The position numbers were made by a program, and so were the translations under genes. 64,000 nucleotides of DNA, taken from the NCBI GenBank assembly GCA_904395815.1, contig CAJFOC010000008.1, forward strand, positions 1 to 64,000, written 5' to 3'. The notes beneath the pieces were generated by a model. The model searched no databases. It was not told the DNA's origin and saw only the letters and a list, made by a program, of their open reading frames with translations. The DNA comes from an uncultured Holdemania sp. GTDB taxonomy: Bacteria > Bacillota_I > Bacilli_A > Erysipelotrichales > Erysipelotrichaceae. Below are positions 51,562-60,508 of the stretch, piece by piece; the first letter of the stretch is position 1, and every line of letters starts with the position of its first letter.

Positions 51562-52938
51562 TCAGACGACGCGGCTTTTCCATATCCCTTTCCGATAGCG
51601 GGCCAGATTCAGAAGATAGCGCAGCATGAAGTCCACCCACAGACCGATCCAGGGGCCATACACGCCCAGGCCGCCCGGATAGCAGAGAAACCATGACAGC
51701 GCCGGACGGATCAGCGTAGTGGAAATAAAGGCGAACAGCGCGACAAACCGGTTATCCCCCGCTCCCTGCAGCGCGCCGCTGTACACGTTCAGTCCGCTGA
51801 GCGCCGGGACGCTGGCGGCAAAGATCAGCATGATCAGCGAACCAGCGGCGATGATTTGCGGATCTGAGGAAAACAAGGCGATCAATGACCGACGAAACAG
51901 CACCAGCACCAGAATCATGACCGCCGCCATCGCCCAGGCCATACGCCGGCAGATACGGGTGCTCAGCTCAGACAGATCGCTGCGCCCCCGCCCCAGATTC
52001 TGTCCAACCAGTGCGGAAGCCGCCGCGGTGAAACCGTCATAACAGCTGAAACAGATATTGCAGATGTTCATGCAGATCTGATGGGTGGCAAACAATTCCG
52101 TCCCCAGGCCGGCGACAATCAGCGCATACAGAAAAAAACCCAGCCGCATGCAGGCCTGTTCCACCAGCGCGCTGAACGAAATATCCGCCAGCGGTTTCAG
52201 CGTAGCCCGCCGCGGCAGCCAGCTGCCCTTTTGCCGCAGGCAGAGCGGACTTTTCGGCGAACGCAGCGACCGGGCGCTCATGATGAACGCGACGATCGAT
52301 CCCAGCGCCGTCGCCAGCGCCGCTCCGACAATTTCCAGCCGTGGAAATCCGAAATGCCCTTCGATCAGCAGATAGTTGAAAATCACGTTGACGAGGTTGG
52401 CCGTCAGGTTGGTCTGCATGGAAAGCCTGCTGTTGCCGGCACAGCGCTGAGCGGTGTTGATCGTCATGCCCAGATTGCCGAAAAACTGACCGACGATGAC
52501 AATTCTGAAATAGCTCACCGCCAGATCCAGCGTATCCGCCTGCGCCCCGGCAAACTGAATGTACGGCCGGGCAAACAGAAAGGACAGTCCGCAGACAACC
52601 AGCGAAATCAGTGCCGAACAGAACAGTGACTGACGCAGGCAATCTTTGGCCTCTTCCACTCTTTCAGCTCCGATACGACGCGAGATCACCGCGGAAACGC
52701 CGACGTTCAGCGAGGTGATAAAAGCGATGGCGATGAATTTGGGCTGATTGGTCAGTCCTACCGCCGCAATCGCGGTCGTCCCCAGCACGCTGACCATCAT
52801 GGAATCCACCAGCGAAGCCATGCCGACAAAGATCGATTCCACGGTCGCCGGCCAGGTCAGCGCCAGCGTTTTTTTCATCAGCGCGCGCCCCTGAGAATCG
52901 CGATGAGCTCTGGGCAGCAACCACTCTCTTGCATTCAT
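51562..52938 (-). CDS. MATE family efflux transporter
   Basis: The 458-residue membrane protein has twelve TM segments and the MatE signature ('LTWPATVESIFVGMASLVDSMMVSVLG', 'GVSAVISRRIGA' and a second repeat 'ALVGQNLGRGRSDL'). It probably exports cationic drugs or metabolites with Na+ or H+. The start at 52938 is set by GGGGGAAGG; the upstream in-frame ATG has no site. It lies between metG's leader and fprA with no operon partner. Confidence 0.93.
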   Translation of the reverse strand: MNAREWLLPRAHRDSQGRALMKKTLALTWPATVESIFVGMASLVDSMMVSVLGTTAIAAVGLTNQPKFIAIAFITSLNVGVSAVISRRIGAERVEEAKDCLRQSLFCSALISLVVCGLSFLFARPYIQFAGAQADTLDLAVSYFRIVIVGQFFGNLGMTINTAQRCAGNSRLSMQTNLTANLVNVIFNYLLIEGHFGFPRLEIVGAALATALGSIVAFIMSARSLRSPKSPLCLRQKGSWLPRRATLKPLADISFSALVEQACMRLGFFLYALIVAGLGTELFATHQICMNICNICFSCYDGFTAAASALVGQNLGRGRSDLSELSTRICRRMAWAMAAVMILVLVLFRRSLIALFSSDPQIIAAGSLIMLIFAASVPALSGLNVYSGALQGAGDNRFVALFAFISTTLIRPALSWFLCYPGGLGVYGPWIGLWVDFMLRYLLNLARYRKGIWKSRVV

Positions 52939-53120
52939 TGATTCACCTTCCCCCTTTACATCGTGAATTATTATACCATCTTTTACCCCCTTCTCCTCCC
53001 TTTTCTCTTTCAAATCGATTCCAGGCCGAAGAACCCGGCGGTTTCCAACATAAAAAAGCGATTTTCAGAGAGCGCCGTCCGCCTGCTTCTGAAAACCGCA
53101 GAAAAACCGTTGTTGATTGA

Positions 53121-54305
53121 TCAGAGCTGACGGACAAATTCCTCAGCCCATGTCTGCACCTGCTGCAGCTGCTGCTGCGATGGCTTGAAACGGATCTTGC
53201 AGGCTGGCTGAACTTTCAGACGCAGCTGTTTCAGCCGTTCCTCCAGATGGCCCATCGCTTCTCCGCTCCAGCCATAGCTGCCAAAGACCGCCGCGCTCTT
53301 ACCGGCGCAGCCTACCGGATTCAGCAGCGACAGCACATCCCATACCGGCGGCAGCGCTTCGTTGAGGATGGTCGGCGATCCTAACAGAAAGCCTTTGGAA
53401 GCGGCGATCTGGGCGGCTGCCTCGTCGCGGCTGACCTGTTCCAGATTCAACAGCACCGCCCCGACCCCGCTCTTCTCGATGGCCTGGGCAGCGCATTCCG
53501 CCATCGCGCGGGTATAGCCATAAGCGCTCACATAGGCGATCACTACCTGATTTCTGACTTCCGGATCCTGACTCCACTGACGGTAGGTTTCCATCATTTC
53601 CTCCAGCCTGCAATCCAAAACCGGGCCATGTCCCGGGCAGATCATCTTCAGCGAAAGCGGAGCGATTTCATCCAGCGCCTTGCGCACAAACGGACGAAAC
53701 GGCGCCAGAATGCAGTCATAATAATATTTCAACGCCCGCTGATATCCCTCTTCGTCGCGAACCTCACTTCTTAAAAGGCCGTCAAAGCTGTAATGGGAAC
53801 CGAAGGAATCGCAGGTAAACAGAATGCCATCCTCCCGATCCAGCGTATACATCGTATCCGGCCAGTGCAGGTTCGGCAGAAACAGGAATTCCAGCGTTCT
53901 GTCTCCCAGCGACAGCGTCTGTCCGTTTTTAACGATCTGCACCGTAAAATCCCGATTGACGATTTCCTTCAGAAATCCGGCAGCCGGCGCCGTGCAGACC
54001 ACAGTCAGCTGCGGATTCAGATCCAGCAGCTTTTCAATGGATCCGGCATGATCGGGCTCCGTATGATTGACGATCAGATAATCGATCTGATCCAGCGGCA
54101 TGATCTGTTCAACATGCTGACGAAACTCCTCAAAAAAGTTCAGTTTGACCGTTTCCACCAGCGCGCTCTTTTCGCTGCCTTTCAGCAGGTAAGCGTTGTA
54201 CGTTGTTCCGAATTCGGTCTCCATGATGATATCGAACACTTTCAGCTGAGCATCCTGAGCGCCGATCCAGCTCAGCCGGTCAGTCAGCGCTGTTGTATTT
54301 TGCAT
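53121..54305 (-). CDS. fprA: Flavodiiron protein (A-type flavoprotein, FprA-like)
   Basis: FDPs reduce O2 to water and/or NO to N2O in anaerobes. The 394 residues have the beta-lactamase-like diiron domain with H81-x-E83-x-D85-H86 ('VNHTEPDHAGS'), further metal residues in 'TCDSFGSHYS' and 'MICPGHGPVLD', then a flavodoxin domain from about 250 ('VVIAYVSAYGYTRAMAECAAQ'). It takes electrons from rubredoxin. It lies a few kb from perR-rbr, a consistent oxygen-defence theme. No close promoter partner was read with confidence. Confidence 0.95.
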   Translation of the reverse strand: MQNTTALTDRLSWIGAQDAQLKVFDIIMETEFGTTYNAYLLKGSEKSALVETVKLNFFEEFRQHVEQIMPLDQIDYLIVNHTEPDHAGSIEKLLDLNPQLTVVCTAPAAGFLKEIVNRDFTVQIVKNGQTLSLGDRTLEFLFLPNLHWPDTMYTLDREDGILFTCDSFGSHYSFDGLLRSEVRDEEGYQRALKYYYDCILAPFRPFVRKALDEIAPLSLKMICPGHGPVLDCRLEEMMETYRQWSQDPEVRNQVVIAYVSAYGYTRAMAECAAQAIEKSGVGAVLLNLEQVSRDEAAAQIAASKGFLLGSPTILNEALPPVWDVLSLLNPVGCAGKSAAVFGSYGWSGEAMGHLEERLKQLRLKVQPACKIRFKPSQQQLQQVQTWAEEFVRQL

Positions 54306-54463
54306 GTTTTTTCACTCCTTTTCCGGTCCCAACCGATATCAGCATCAGTCAGACCCTTCTTCTGCTTTTTTATCATAACGGGAAACCGGATGTTTTTCCA
54401 GTGAAACACTCTGAATTCGAACGAAAGAGCAGGTTTTGACGCTGCTGACGTTCGTATTTCGGA

Positions 54464-54594
54464 TTGATTCTGTGGGTCTGTCATGATATATTAATGGCAG
54501 TGCTGATGGCTATAACTCGCATTGCGCTCCTGAAAAAAGATCCGAACCGGATCGGAAGTCACTGCCAAAGTATAGCGGCACAGGAGGTACGACT
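54464..54594 (+). promoter_or_regulatory. Promoter and structured 5' leader of the cold-shock gene
   Basis: TTGATT (54464-54469) and TATATT (54487-54492) have a 17-bp spacer. The roughly 95-nt leader is closed by GGCAGTG (54496-54502) and CACTGCC (54560-54566), with an inner GATCCG-AAC-CGGATC hairpin (54539-54553), then AGGAGGT at the GTG start. A temperature-dependent fold is inferred from cspA leaders elsewhere. Confidence 0.65.
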
Positions 54595-54795
54595 GTGGTA
54601 ACAGGTAAGGTCAAATGGTTCAACGCGGAAAAAGGATACGGCTTTCTGACCACCGACGCCGGTGAAGATGTGTTCGTTCATTATTCCGCCATCCAGTGCG
54701 AAGGCTACAAAACACTGGAAGAGGGACAGGCAGTCAGCTTTGAAGTCAAGGAAGGCGACCGCGGTCCGCAGGCAGCCAACGTCTGCAAGCTCTGA
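54595..54795 (+). CDS. Cold-shock protein (Csp)
   Basis: The 66-residue OB-fold nucleic-acid chaperone carries RNP1 'KGYGFLT' and RNP2 'VFVHYSAI' (the latter a common variant). It melts mRNA structure in the cold. It begins at GTG behind AGGAGGT with 6-nt spacing; no nearby ATG is in frame. The gene is monocistronic and followed by a terminator. Confidence 0.95.
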   Translation: MVTGKVKWFNAEKGYGFLTTDAGEDVFVHYSAIQCEGYKTLEEGQAVSFEVKEGDRGPQAANVCKL

Positions 54796-54804
54796 AATCA
54801 GGAG

Positions 54805-54832
54805 AAAGCGTCCCGTATCAGGACGCTTTTTC
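54805..54832. terminator. Intrinsic terminator after the cold-shock gene
   Basis: AAAGCGTCC pairs with GGACGCTTT across a 7-nt loop, then TTCTC. It overlaps the 3' end of the convergent unknown gene and encodes its last residues. Confidence 0.8.
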
Positions 54833-55399
54833 TCTGGGATCCAGCGGATCGATCAGACAGACAAGATGATGTTCCGCCTTTTGACGGATTAACTGCATCA
54901 CCACCGGCAAGTTCCGCTTTTGACGGTCATCTTCAATCCCGGGATCCTGCCGGTCGCAGACAAACAGCCAGACCTGTTCCGGCAATACCGTTCTGTCTTT
55001 CAGCGCCGCCTGCAGCAGACGGCTGAGCTGTTTCTGTTTGCCGATCTGCCGCCATTGCAGCATCAGACTGCGTTTCAGCAAAGAAGCATCCTGAGCCAGC
55101 CGGCTGATGAGGCGCACGATCATCTCTTCCTCATCAGGCCAGTGCGGACAAACCTGCCAGCAGGGGCGAAATGTCCCCGGCTGCGGACTGATCAGCAGCG
55201 TTTTCGGACCGGTGAACGGCAGATCAGTCTTTTTTTCTGATGTAAACAGGATCGTCCAGTCCCAGTTTCCCTCGTGTTCCTCACTGTGCGGATGACGGAA
55301 ATAATCCACCGTCACGGTACCGTAACACTGACGCATCCGGCTGATCTGATCCTGGCGGTTTGGATCAGCCGGATCCAGCTGCAGTATTCTGATCTTCAT
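54818..55399 (-). CDS. Protein of unknown function
   Basis: I do not recognise this 193-residue cytosolic protein. It starts 'MKIRILQLDPADPNRQDQ', has central 'PFTGPKTLLISPQPGTFRPCWQVCPHW' (two Cys close together) and a C-terminal 'VWLFVCDRQDPGIEDDRQ' followed by a basic tail. No enzyme motif, TM or signal is visible. It is monocistronic. Its last codons pass through the cold-shock terminator, so the two convergent 3' ends overlap. Confidence 0.75.
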   Translation of the reverse strand: MKIRILQLDPADPNRQDQISRMRQCYGTVTVDYFRHPHSEEHEGNWDWTILFTSEKKTDLPFTGPKTLLISPQPGTFRPCWQVCPHWPDEEEMIVRLISRLAQDASLLKRSLMLQWRQIGKQKQLSRLLQAALKDRTVLPEQVWLFVCDRQDPGIEDDRQKRNLPVVMQLIRQKAEHHLVCLIDPLDPREKAS

Positions 55400-55452
55400 C
55401 TTCTCCCCTCCGGTTTCGCTATCATTTTATGAATCCGCCGACCGATCATGCA

Positions 55453-55484
55453 TAAAAAAACATGTCCGGAGCATTCCGGACATG
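55453..55484 (-). terminator. Intrinsic terminator after rubrerythrin
   Basis: Perfect 10-bp arms (55461-55470 with 55475-55484), GCAT loop and a T7 tract on the minus strand. Confidence 0.9.
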
Positions 55485-55504
55485 TACAGGGGGAGAGTTT
55501 CTTC

Positions 55505-56044
55505 TTAATAGTTTTCCTTGTCAACCTCGAAGAACGACTTCGCATAGCCGCACAGCGGGCACAGTCCCGGGGCGTTCTTGCCGACCATCGTGTAACCGCA
55601 GATCTGGCACTTCCAGATGACTTCGTCCTCTTTCTTGAAGACCTTGTCTTCCTTCACGTTGCTCAAGAGCTTCAGATAACGCTCTTCATGGCGCTTTTCA
55701 ATCTTGGCGACCATATCCATCTGGGCCGCGATCTTATTGAAGCCTTCCTCACGGGCAACCTTGGCAAATTCCGCATACATGTCAGTCCACTCGTAGTTTT
55801 CACCGTTGGCGGCATCCTGCAGGTTGACGTCCGTCGTCGGGATCATATCGCCATGCAGATGCTTGAACCACAGCATCGCGTGTTCCTGTTCGTTGCGGGC
55901 GGTTTCCTCAAAAATATCCGCGATCTGTTCCATGCCCTCTTCACGAGCCTTCATCGCGTAGAAGGTGTACTTGTTGCGCGCCTGAGATTCACCGGCAAAA
56001 GCTGTCATTAAGTTCTGTTCTGTTCTTGATCCTTTTAATTCCAT
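55505..56044 (-). CDS. rbr: Rubrerythrin
   Basis: Rubrerythrin reduces H2O2 with a diiron centre and a rubredoxin-like Fe(Cys)4. From the ATG at 56044 the 179 residues have the ferritin-like '[17 protein letters not shown]', '[14 protein letters not shown]' and '[13 protein letters not shown]' helices and the C-terminal '[22 protein letters not shown]'. It overlaps perR by 10 nt, so both are on one PerR-controlled transcript. Confidence 0.96.
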   Translation of the reverse strand: MELKGSRTEQNLMTAFAGESQARNKYTFYAMKAREEGMEQIADIFEETARNEQEHAMLWFKHLHGDMIPTTDVNLQDAANGENYEWTDMYAEFAKVAREEGFNKIAAQMDMVAKIEKRHEERYLKLLSNVKEDKVFKKEDEVIWKCQICGYTMVGKNAPGLCPLCGYAKSFFEVDKENY

Positions 56045-56457
56045 TGTTCTGTACCTTCCTTCTCTTTTTCTCTTTGGTCTTTGCACTGTTTGCAGCAGCC
56101 CTCCAGGGAGATGTCCAGATCCTCTACCTCCACTCCCATTTCCTTCTGCAGCTGAACGATCAGCTGTTCCTCTGTCTGAAAGGAAACGTCGAAGTAACGG
56201 CCGCAGTATCGACAGTAAAAGTGATGATGCCTGGAAACGTTGCCGTCATACATGTAACCGCTGCCGCTGCGATCCTGAAATTTCCGGATTTCACCCATTT
56301 CCGCCAGCAGATTCAGGTTGCGGTAAACGGTGGCGATGCCGATGGAAGGATCCTGTTCCCTGACCCGGACATACACCTGTTCCGCGTTCATGTGAACGCC
56401 ACGGCCCTGCATGACATCCAGAATCAGCTGCCGCTGCCTGGAATTTCTCCGTATCAT
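56035..56457 (-). CDS. perR: Fur-family regulator, PerR type
   Basis: PerR senses peroxide by iron-catalysed histidine oxidation and represses defence genes. The 140 residues have a winged helix ('[42 protein letters not shown]'), a metal-site stretch '[10 protein letters not shown]' and a second CxxC at the C terminus ('GCCKQCKD'). The start at 56457 follows AAAGGAG. A PerR-like box lies 27 bp upstream. The rbr coupling favours PerR over Fur or Zur, though subtype assignment from sequence is not absolute. Confidence 0.9.
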   Translation of the reverse strand: MIRRNSRQRQLILDVMQGRGVHMNAEQVYVRVREQDPSIGIATVYRNLNLLAEMGEIRKFQDRSGSGYMYDGNVSRHHHFYCRYCGRYFDVSFQTEEQLIVQLQKEMGVEVEDLDISLEGCCKQCKDQREKEKEGTEQWN

Positions 56458-56483
56458 TGCATCTCTCCTTTCAATATCGATAA

Positions 56484-56498
56484 CCATTATCATTATAA
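56484..56498. promoter_or_regulatory. PerR/Fur box upstream of perR-rbr
   Basis: On the minus strand TTATAATGATAATGG aligns with the PerR consensus TTATAATNATTATAA at most positions, close before the perR start. It implies autorepression of perR-rbr. Confidence 0.65.
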
Positions 56499-56626
56499 CA
56501 TGGATATCCTCTTCGTCAACCCTGAATTCAGCAATTCCATGGTTGTTTTCCGCTTTTTCTTTTCATCGGGCACAACTTTCGTTATACTGACCTTAAATCA
56601 ACTCATTTGGAAAGGAGAACGGTATC

Positions 56627-57439
56627 ATGAACGACCTGATTCTCAGCGAAGCGGACGCCCTGCTGCTTGACGAACAGCTCCGGCCGATTCCGCCGGCCTC
56701 CCCGTTTCCCTATCTGCTGTTTCATACGCTGACCGGCTGTTTTCCTTTTGTCAAAATCGAAGAAGACCTGGCCCGGATCAACGATTATCTCTGCACCTGT
56801 GAAACCCATCTGCAGAATCAGCTGAAACAATACCGTACTCAGCAAAAACCACCAGCGGAAGACGAGGATCTTCTGGGGGAAGATCCGACGTACGATCTGA
56901 CCTGGATGATTGAAACGCTGAACCGGGAAAACGCAATCCTTCTGCTGCTGTCCTTTCTGGAAGGTTCGCTGAAAGATCTGGCTGAAACGCTGGAAGAGGG
57001 CGCCGGAGTGACGGTTACCGCCGAAAAATCCCGGCTCAGCCGGATTGAACAGTGGATCAAACGGATTGAAGCCGTCTGCGGTTATGATCTGATCTGCACC
57101 CTGCAGCATCCGCTTGCGCTTCTTTCCCGCGTCCGCAAAATCCGCAATTTCGTCGTGCATGAATGGGATTGTTATATCGATGAAAAGAAACGGCTGATCC
57201 TGAGCTCGGATCTGAAATCCTTTTCGCTCAGCGAACTGGTCAGCGCCTGTTCCTGGATTTTGTATCTGTGCGAACAGGCCGGGATGCAGAGCGGATGGTT
57301 TCCGCTTTCTCACGATCCCGTTACCCGGTTTTTGAACGGCGAACGGCTGCGCCGGATTGAAAATCAGCCTTGTGATTCCGAGGACCTGCCGCTGCAGCGC
57401 ATTCTTCTGCAGCAGATGCCGCTTCCCGCCTTGCGTTAA
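56627..57439 (+). CDS. HEPN-like protein of unknown function
   Basis: The 270-residue, mostly alpha-helical cytosolic protein is not a family I can name with certainty. A central bundle (about 90-185) holds 'NAILLLLSFLEGSLKDLAETL' and then R173-N-F-V-V-H178, the R-polar-x3-H motif of HEPN RNase/toxin domains, in the usual position after a 'RVRKI' helix. No antitoxin or phage-defence gene adjoins; it is monocistronic. RNase activity is inferred only from the motif. GGAG sets the ATG. Confidence 0.75.
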   Translation: MNDLILSEADALLLDEQLRPIPPASPFPYLLFHTLTGCFPFVKIEEDLARINDYLCTCETHLQNQLKQYRTQQKPPAEDEDLLGEDPTYDLTWMIETLNRENAILLLLSFLEGSLKDLAETLEEGAGVTVTAEKSRLSRIEQWIKRIEAVCGYDLICTLQHPLALLSRVRKIRNFVVHEWDCYIDEKKRLILSSDLKSFSLSELVSACSWILYLCEQAGMQSGWFPLSHDPVTRFLNGERLRRIENQPCDSEDLPLQRILLQQMPLPALR

Positions 57440-57442
57440 AGA

Positions 57443-57478
57443 CAACCGCGTCCGGATATGCCCGGACGCGGTTGTTTT
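57443..57478. terminator. Strong bidirectional terminator
   Basis: Perfect 13-bp arms (57443-57455 with 57462-57474), 6-nt loop, and TTTTC on the plus exit. It lies between the HEPN-like gene and rsmI. Confidence 0.85.
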
Positions 57479-58327
57479 CTATTCCTGATGATAAGCGCGA
57501 TAAACTTCGTTTTTCGATACTCCGTTTTCCTGAGCGACGGCGCGGATCGCCTGCGAAGCGCTCATGCCCAGCGCAATGCGTTCGTTGACCAGCTCCGTGA
57601 TCCTGCCCATGTCGATGGCTGGCGAAGAAGCAGGCTCGGCGCCTTCCACCACAACCACAATCTCTCCCCTGAGTTCCTCTGCGGCCTGGACCAGCTCGCT
57701 GAGCGTTCCGCGGAGAAATTCTTCGTGTTTCTTGGTCATTTCCCGGGCCAGGCAGGCGCGGCGATCTCCCAGCACATGCAGGCAATGTTCCAGCATCCGC
57801 CGGATCCTGTGCGGCGCTTCATAGAAAATCAGCGTGACCGGCATCGACTTCAGCCGTTCCAGCTCCCGCACGCATTCCCGATCATTCCCCGGCAGAAATC
57901 CATGAAACAGAAACGGCTGCGCCTTCAGACCGGAAGCGACCAGCGCGTTCAAAGAAGCGCTGGAGCCGGACAGCGGCACGACATTGTAGCCCGCTTCCGT
58001 CACCTGTTCAACCAGCTTCTGACCCGGATCGGAAATCAGCGGATATCCGGCGTCTGAGACCACGGCGACCGACTGTCCCTGCTGCAACAGCTGTAACAAG
58101 CCCTTTGCGCTTTCCCGTTCGTTGTGCGCATGATGGGCGATCAGACGGGTATGGATATCGAAAACCTGCAGCAGTTTCATCGTGTTGCGGGTATCCTCCG
58201 CGGCAATCACATCCACCGATTTCAGCACTTCAATCGCCCGCGGCGTCATCTCATCGAGATTGCCGATCGGCGTGGGCACCAGATACAGCGTCGGTTTTTC
58301 ATTGGAAAAGCTCTGCTGGCGGATCAT
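57479..58327 (-). CDS. rsmI: 16S rRNA 2'-O-ribose C1402 methyltransferase
   Basis: RsmI methylates C1402 in the decoding centre. The 282-residue tetrapyrrole-methylase-fold enzyme has 'LVPTPIGNLDEMTPRAIEVL', 'AAEDTRNT', 'VSDAGYPLISDPG', 'LSGSSASLNAL' and 'FHGFLP'. Its start overlaps the yaaT stop by 4 nt. It is the last gene of the tmk-holB-yaaT-rsmI block, a common Firmicute order. Confidence 0.96.
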   Translation of the reverse strand: MIRQQSFSNEKPTLYLVPTPIGNLDEMTPRAIEVLKSVDVIAAEDTRNTMKLLQVFDIHTRLIAHHAHNERESAKGLLQLLQQGQSVAVVSDAGYPLISDPGQKLVEQVTEAGYNVVPLSGSSASLNALVASGLKAQPFLFHGFLPGNDRECVRELERLKSMPVTLIFYEAPHRIRRMLEHCLHVLGDRRACLAREMTKKHEEFLRGTLSELVQAAEELRGEIVVVVEGAEPASSPAIDMGRITELVNERIALGMSASQAIRAVAQENGVSKNEVYRAYHQE

Positions 58328-59517
58328 TGGTTTTCTCCTGTCGGTTTGCCCGCTTCCTTTGACGGACGGCGGCGACGACGGCGATGCGCGGACCGGCTTT
58401 TTTCCTGATTTTTGGTTTCCTTCTGCTGAGCGTCCGGATTGTCCACCGGCCGCTTCTTTTCCGACCGCTGCCGGTTTTTCTGTTTTTTCTCGCTGTTCTG
58501 CTCGCCATGCTGAGCACGCCGCTCCGGTTTCTTTCGATCCGGGGAGCGGGTTTCCTTTTCCTTTTTCTCTGCTTTCTCTGCGCTCTTTTTTTCCGGCGCT
58601 TTCTTCTCTGCCGCCGGCTTTTCTTTTGGCTGCGCCGGCGCCGCTTTCTGATCCGGACGGCGGAAGACGCCTTTTTCCGCCAGATCTTTCAGCGTGATGA
58701 ACTGCGCGGTTTCCCGATTTTCAATTTTGGCCGTCCCGCTGATGACATTCATCGAAGTAACCCGGTACATCACGCCTTCATATTCCACCTGCGCATTCAG
58801 CTTCGGCAAACCCGCCCGCAGCTGTTTGTAGTTCTCATCTTCAAATTTCAGACAGCACATCAGCTTGCCGCACTGTCCGGACAGTTTCTGAATGTTCAGT
58901 GCCAGCAGCTGATTTTTGGCCATGTTGATCGAAACGACATCGAAATCTTCCATGAATCGCGAACAGCAGGTTTCCATACCGCAGGTTCCCAATCCGCCGA
59001 TGATCTTGGCCTTATCGCGCGGACCGATCTGACGCAGTTCAATCCGGCATTTGAACATCGCCGCCAGCTCCTTGAGCAGCTCGCGGAAATCAACCCGTTC
59101 GTCTGCGACATAGATAAAAATGATTTTGCTGCGGTCCAGCGTGTATTCACAGCTGATCAGATTCATCTGCAGGTTCAGCCGCTGAATCGCCTGCTGGCAC
59201 TGCACGATCGCGCTTTTGGCCAGTTCCCGGTTCTGAGCGTAATTCTCCCGATCACGCCGGGTTGCCTTGCGCAATACCGGTTTCAGCGGAACATTCTGGG
59301 TGTGCAGCTGACGGTCGCGCAGGCTGCTGATGATCTCGCCCATCTCCATTCCCCGTATCGTTTCAACCACAACGTAATCGCCATATTCGATCGTTTCGTC
59401 ACTGGTGCCAAAGGTATACGCTTTCCGCGAATTCCGAAACCGAACGGATACCACATAACGATAATCGAAAGTCGTCGGATTTTCTTCCTGCATCACAGTT
59501 TCTGTGCTTTCACTCAT
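58324..59517 (-). CDS. ricT: PSP1-domain protein YaaT/RicT with charged C-terminal tail
   Basis: YaaT/RicT joins RicA/RicF and RNase Y in mRNA maturation and is linked to Fe-S. The 397 residues comprise a PSP1 core (about 15-270) with the cysteine motifs 'GLGTCGMETCCSRF' and 'SGQCGKLMCCLKF' that bind [4Fe-4S], plus a C-terminal tail of about 110 residues of Lys/Glu/Arg/Pro-rich low complexity ending in a hexa-arginine. The core alone matches the usual 270-290 residue length; the tail is extra. It sits between holB and rsmI, with overlaps on both sides. Confidence 0.94.
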   Translation of the reverse strand: MSESTETVMQEENPTTFDYRYVVSVRFRNSRKAYTFGTSDETIEYGDYVVVETIRGMEMGEIISSLRDRQLHTQNVPLKPVLRKATRRDRENYAQNRELAKSAIVQCQQAIQRLNLQMNLISCEYTLDRSKIIFIYVADERVDFRELLKELAAMFKCRIELRQIGPRDKAKIIGGLGTCGMETCCSRFMEDFDVVSINMAKNQLLALNIQKLSGQCGKLMCCLKFEDENYKQLRAGLPKLNAQVEYEGVMYRVTSMNVISGTAKIENRETAQFITLKDLAEKGVFRRPDQKAAPAQPKEKPAAEKKAPEKKSAEKAEKKEKETRSPDRKKPERRAQHGEQNSEKKQKNRQRSEKKRPVDNPDAQQKETKNQEKSRSAHRRRRRRPSKEAGKPTGENQ

Positions 59518-60508
59518 CTCGCAATCCCTCCTTCATCTGATAAATCAGCTGATCTGCCAGCAACGGCAGATTATAAGATCGCTGAAGCTTGTCCCGGCAT
59601 TCCAGCAGCGTCAGAATCAGCTTGTCCAGCCGCAGGGACGAAGACTGAACCGCTGCGATGTGCTGCTGGAACCACGGCGGTCCCTGCGTTTGTTTCGCTG
59701 CCGCCAGCCGGTAAAAGACAAGCAGGCAATCCAGAAACCAACGGAAAGTCCGCCGGTCTTTTTCTTTCTCTTTTCCCGTCAGATATTCGCCATGGATCCA
59801 CAACAGCACTTCCTGATCATGATCGGCGAATTCCTGCACAAAACGTTTCATCATCTGAACGCCGTTTTGATAGCTTTCCTCTTCCGCCGCCTGTTGAATC
59901 CTCTGCGGATCCCGGATCAAATGCGACAATAACAGGCAATCCGTCTCATCCAGTCCGGCCTGTTTCGCCATCTCCTGCGCCTGTTTCTGAGTCAGCGGCC
60001 GAAACGGCAGCTGCTGACAGCGAGAAACGACGGTCGGCAGAAGCCGGTCCGGATTTTCCACAATCAGGATCGCCTGCGTGTCGCTGCCCTGCGGTTCCTC
60101 AAGAAATTTCAGCAGGCTGTTCAGCGCTTCCGGCGTTGCGTTTTCCGCATGATCCAGAATGTAGATTTTTTTCCCGTTGCCTTCCAGCGCTGTCTTGCTG
60201 AACTGCTCCTGCAGCGACAGGATTTCATCTTTTTTGATCGATCGGTCCGCGCCGTCCAGCACGATCAGATCGGCATACTGTCCCTGCGCTATGCGCTGAC
60301 AGCTTTCGCATTCCTCGCAAGCCAGGCCTTCTTCGCTGTGTTGGCATACCAGACTCTGGGCTATGAAAATCGCCGTTTCCCGGCGCTCTGTCCCGCGAGG
60401 TCCACACAACAGCAGCGCATGGGACAACTTTTGCCGGCTCAGCGCATGCCGCAGCGTCTGGTAAACGACAGGCTGGTTTTCCCGCAGGCGATCCTGCATT
60501 TTCATCAT
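59510..60508 (-). CDS. holB: DNA polymerase III clamp-loader subunit delta'
   Basis: HolB is the stator of the clamp loader. The 332 residues comprise a AAA+-like fold with 'ALLLCGPRGTERRETAIFIA' at the P-loop position (the lysine and serine/threonine of a true Walker A are replaced), the zinc knuckle 'CEECESCQRI' plus an upstream Cys, and 'PEALNSLLKFLEEP'. Delta' subunits often lack ATP binding, so the variant is plausible. The ATG at 60508 overlaps the tmk stop (ATGA) behind GGGAG. Confidence 0.95.
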   Translation of the reverse strand: MMKMQDRLRENQPVVYQTLRHALSRQKLSHALLLCGPRGTERRETAIFIAQSLVCQHSEEGLACEECESCQRIAQGQYADLIVLDGADRSIKKDEILSLQEQFSKTALEGNGKKIYILDHAENATPEALNSLLKFLEEPQGSDTQAILIVENPDRLLPTVVSRCQQLPFRPLTQKQAQEMAKQAGLDETDCLLLSHLIRDPQRIQQAAEEESYQNGVQMMKRFVQEFADHDQEVLLWIHGEYLTGKEKEKDRRTFRWFLDCLLVFYRLAAAKQTQGPPWFQQHIAAVQSSSLRLDKLILTLLECRDKLQRSYNLPLLADQLIYQMKEGLRDE

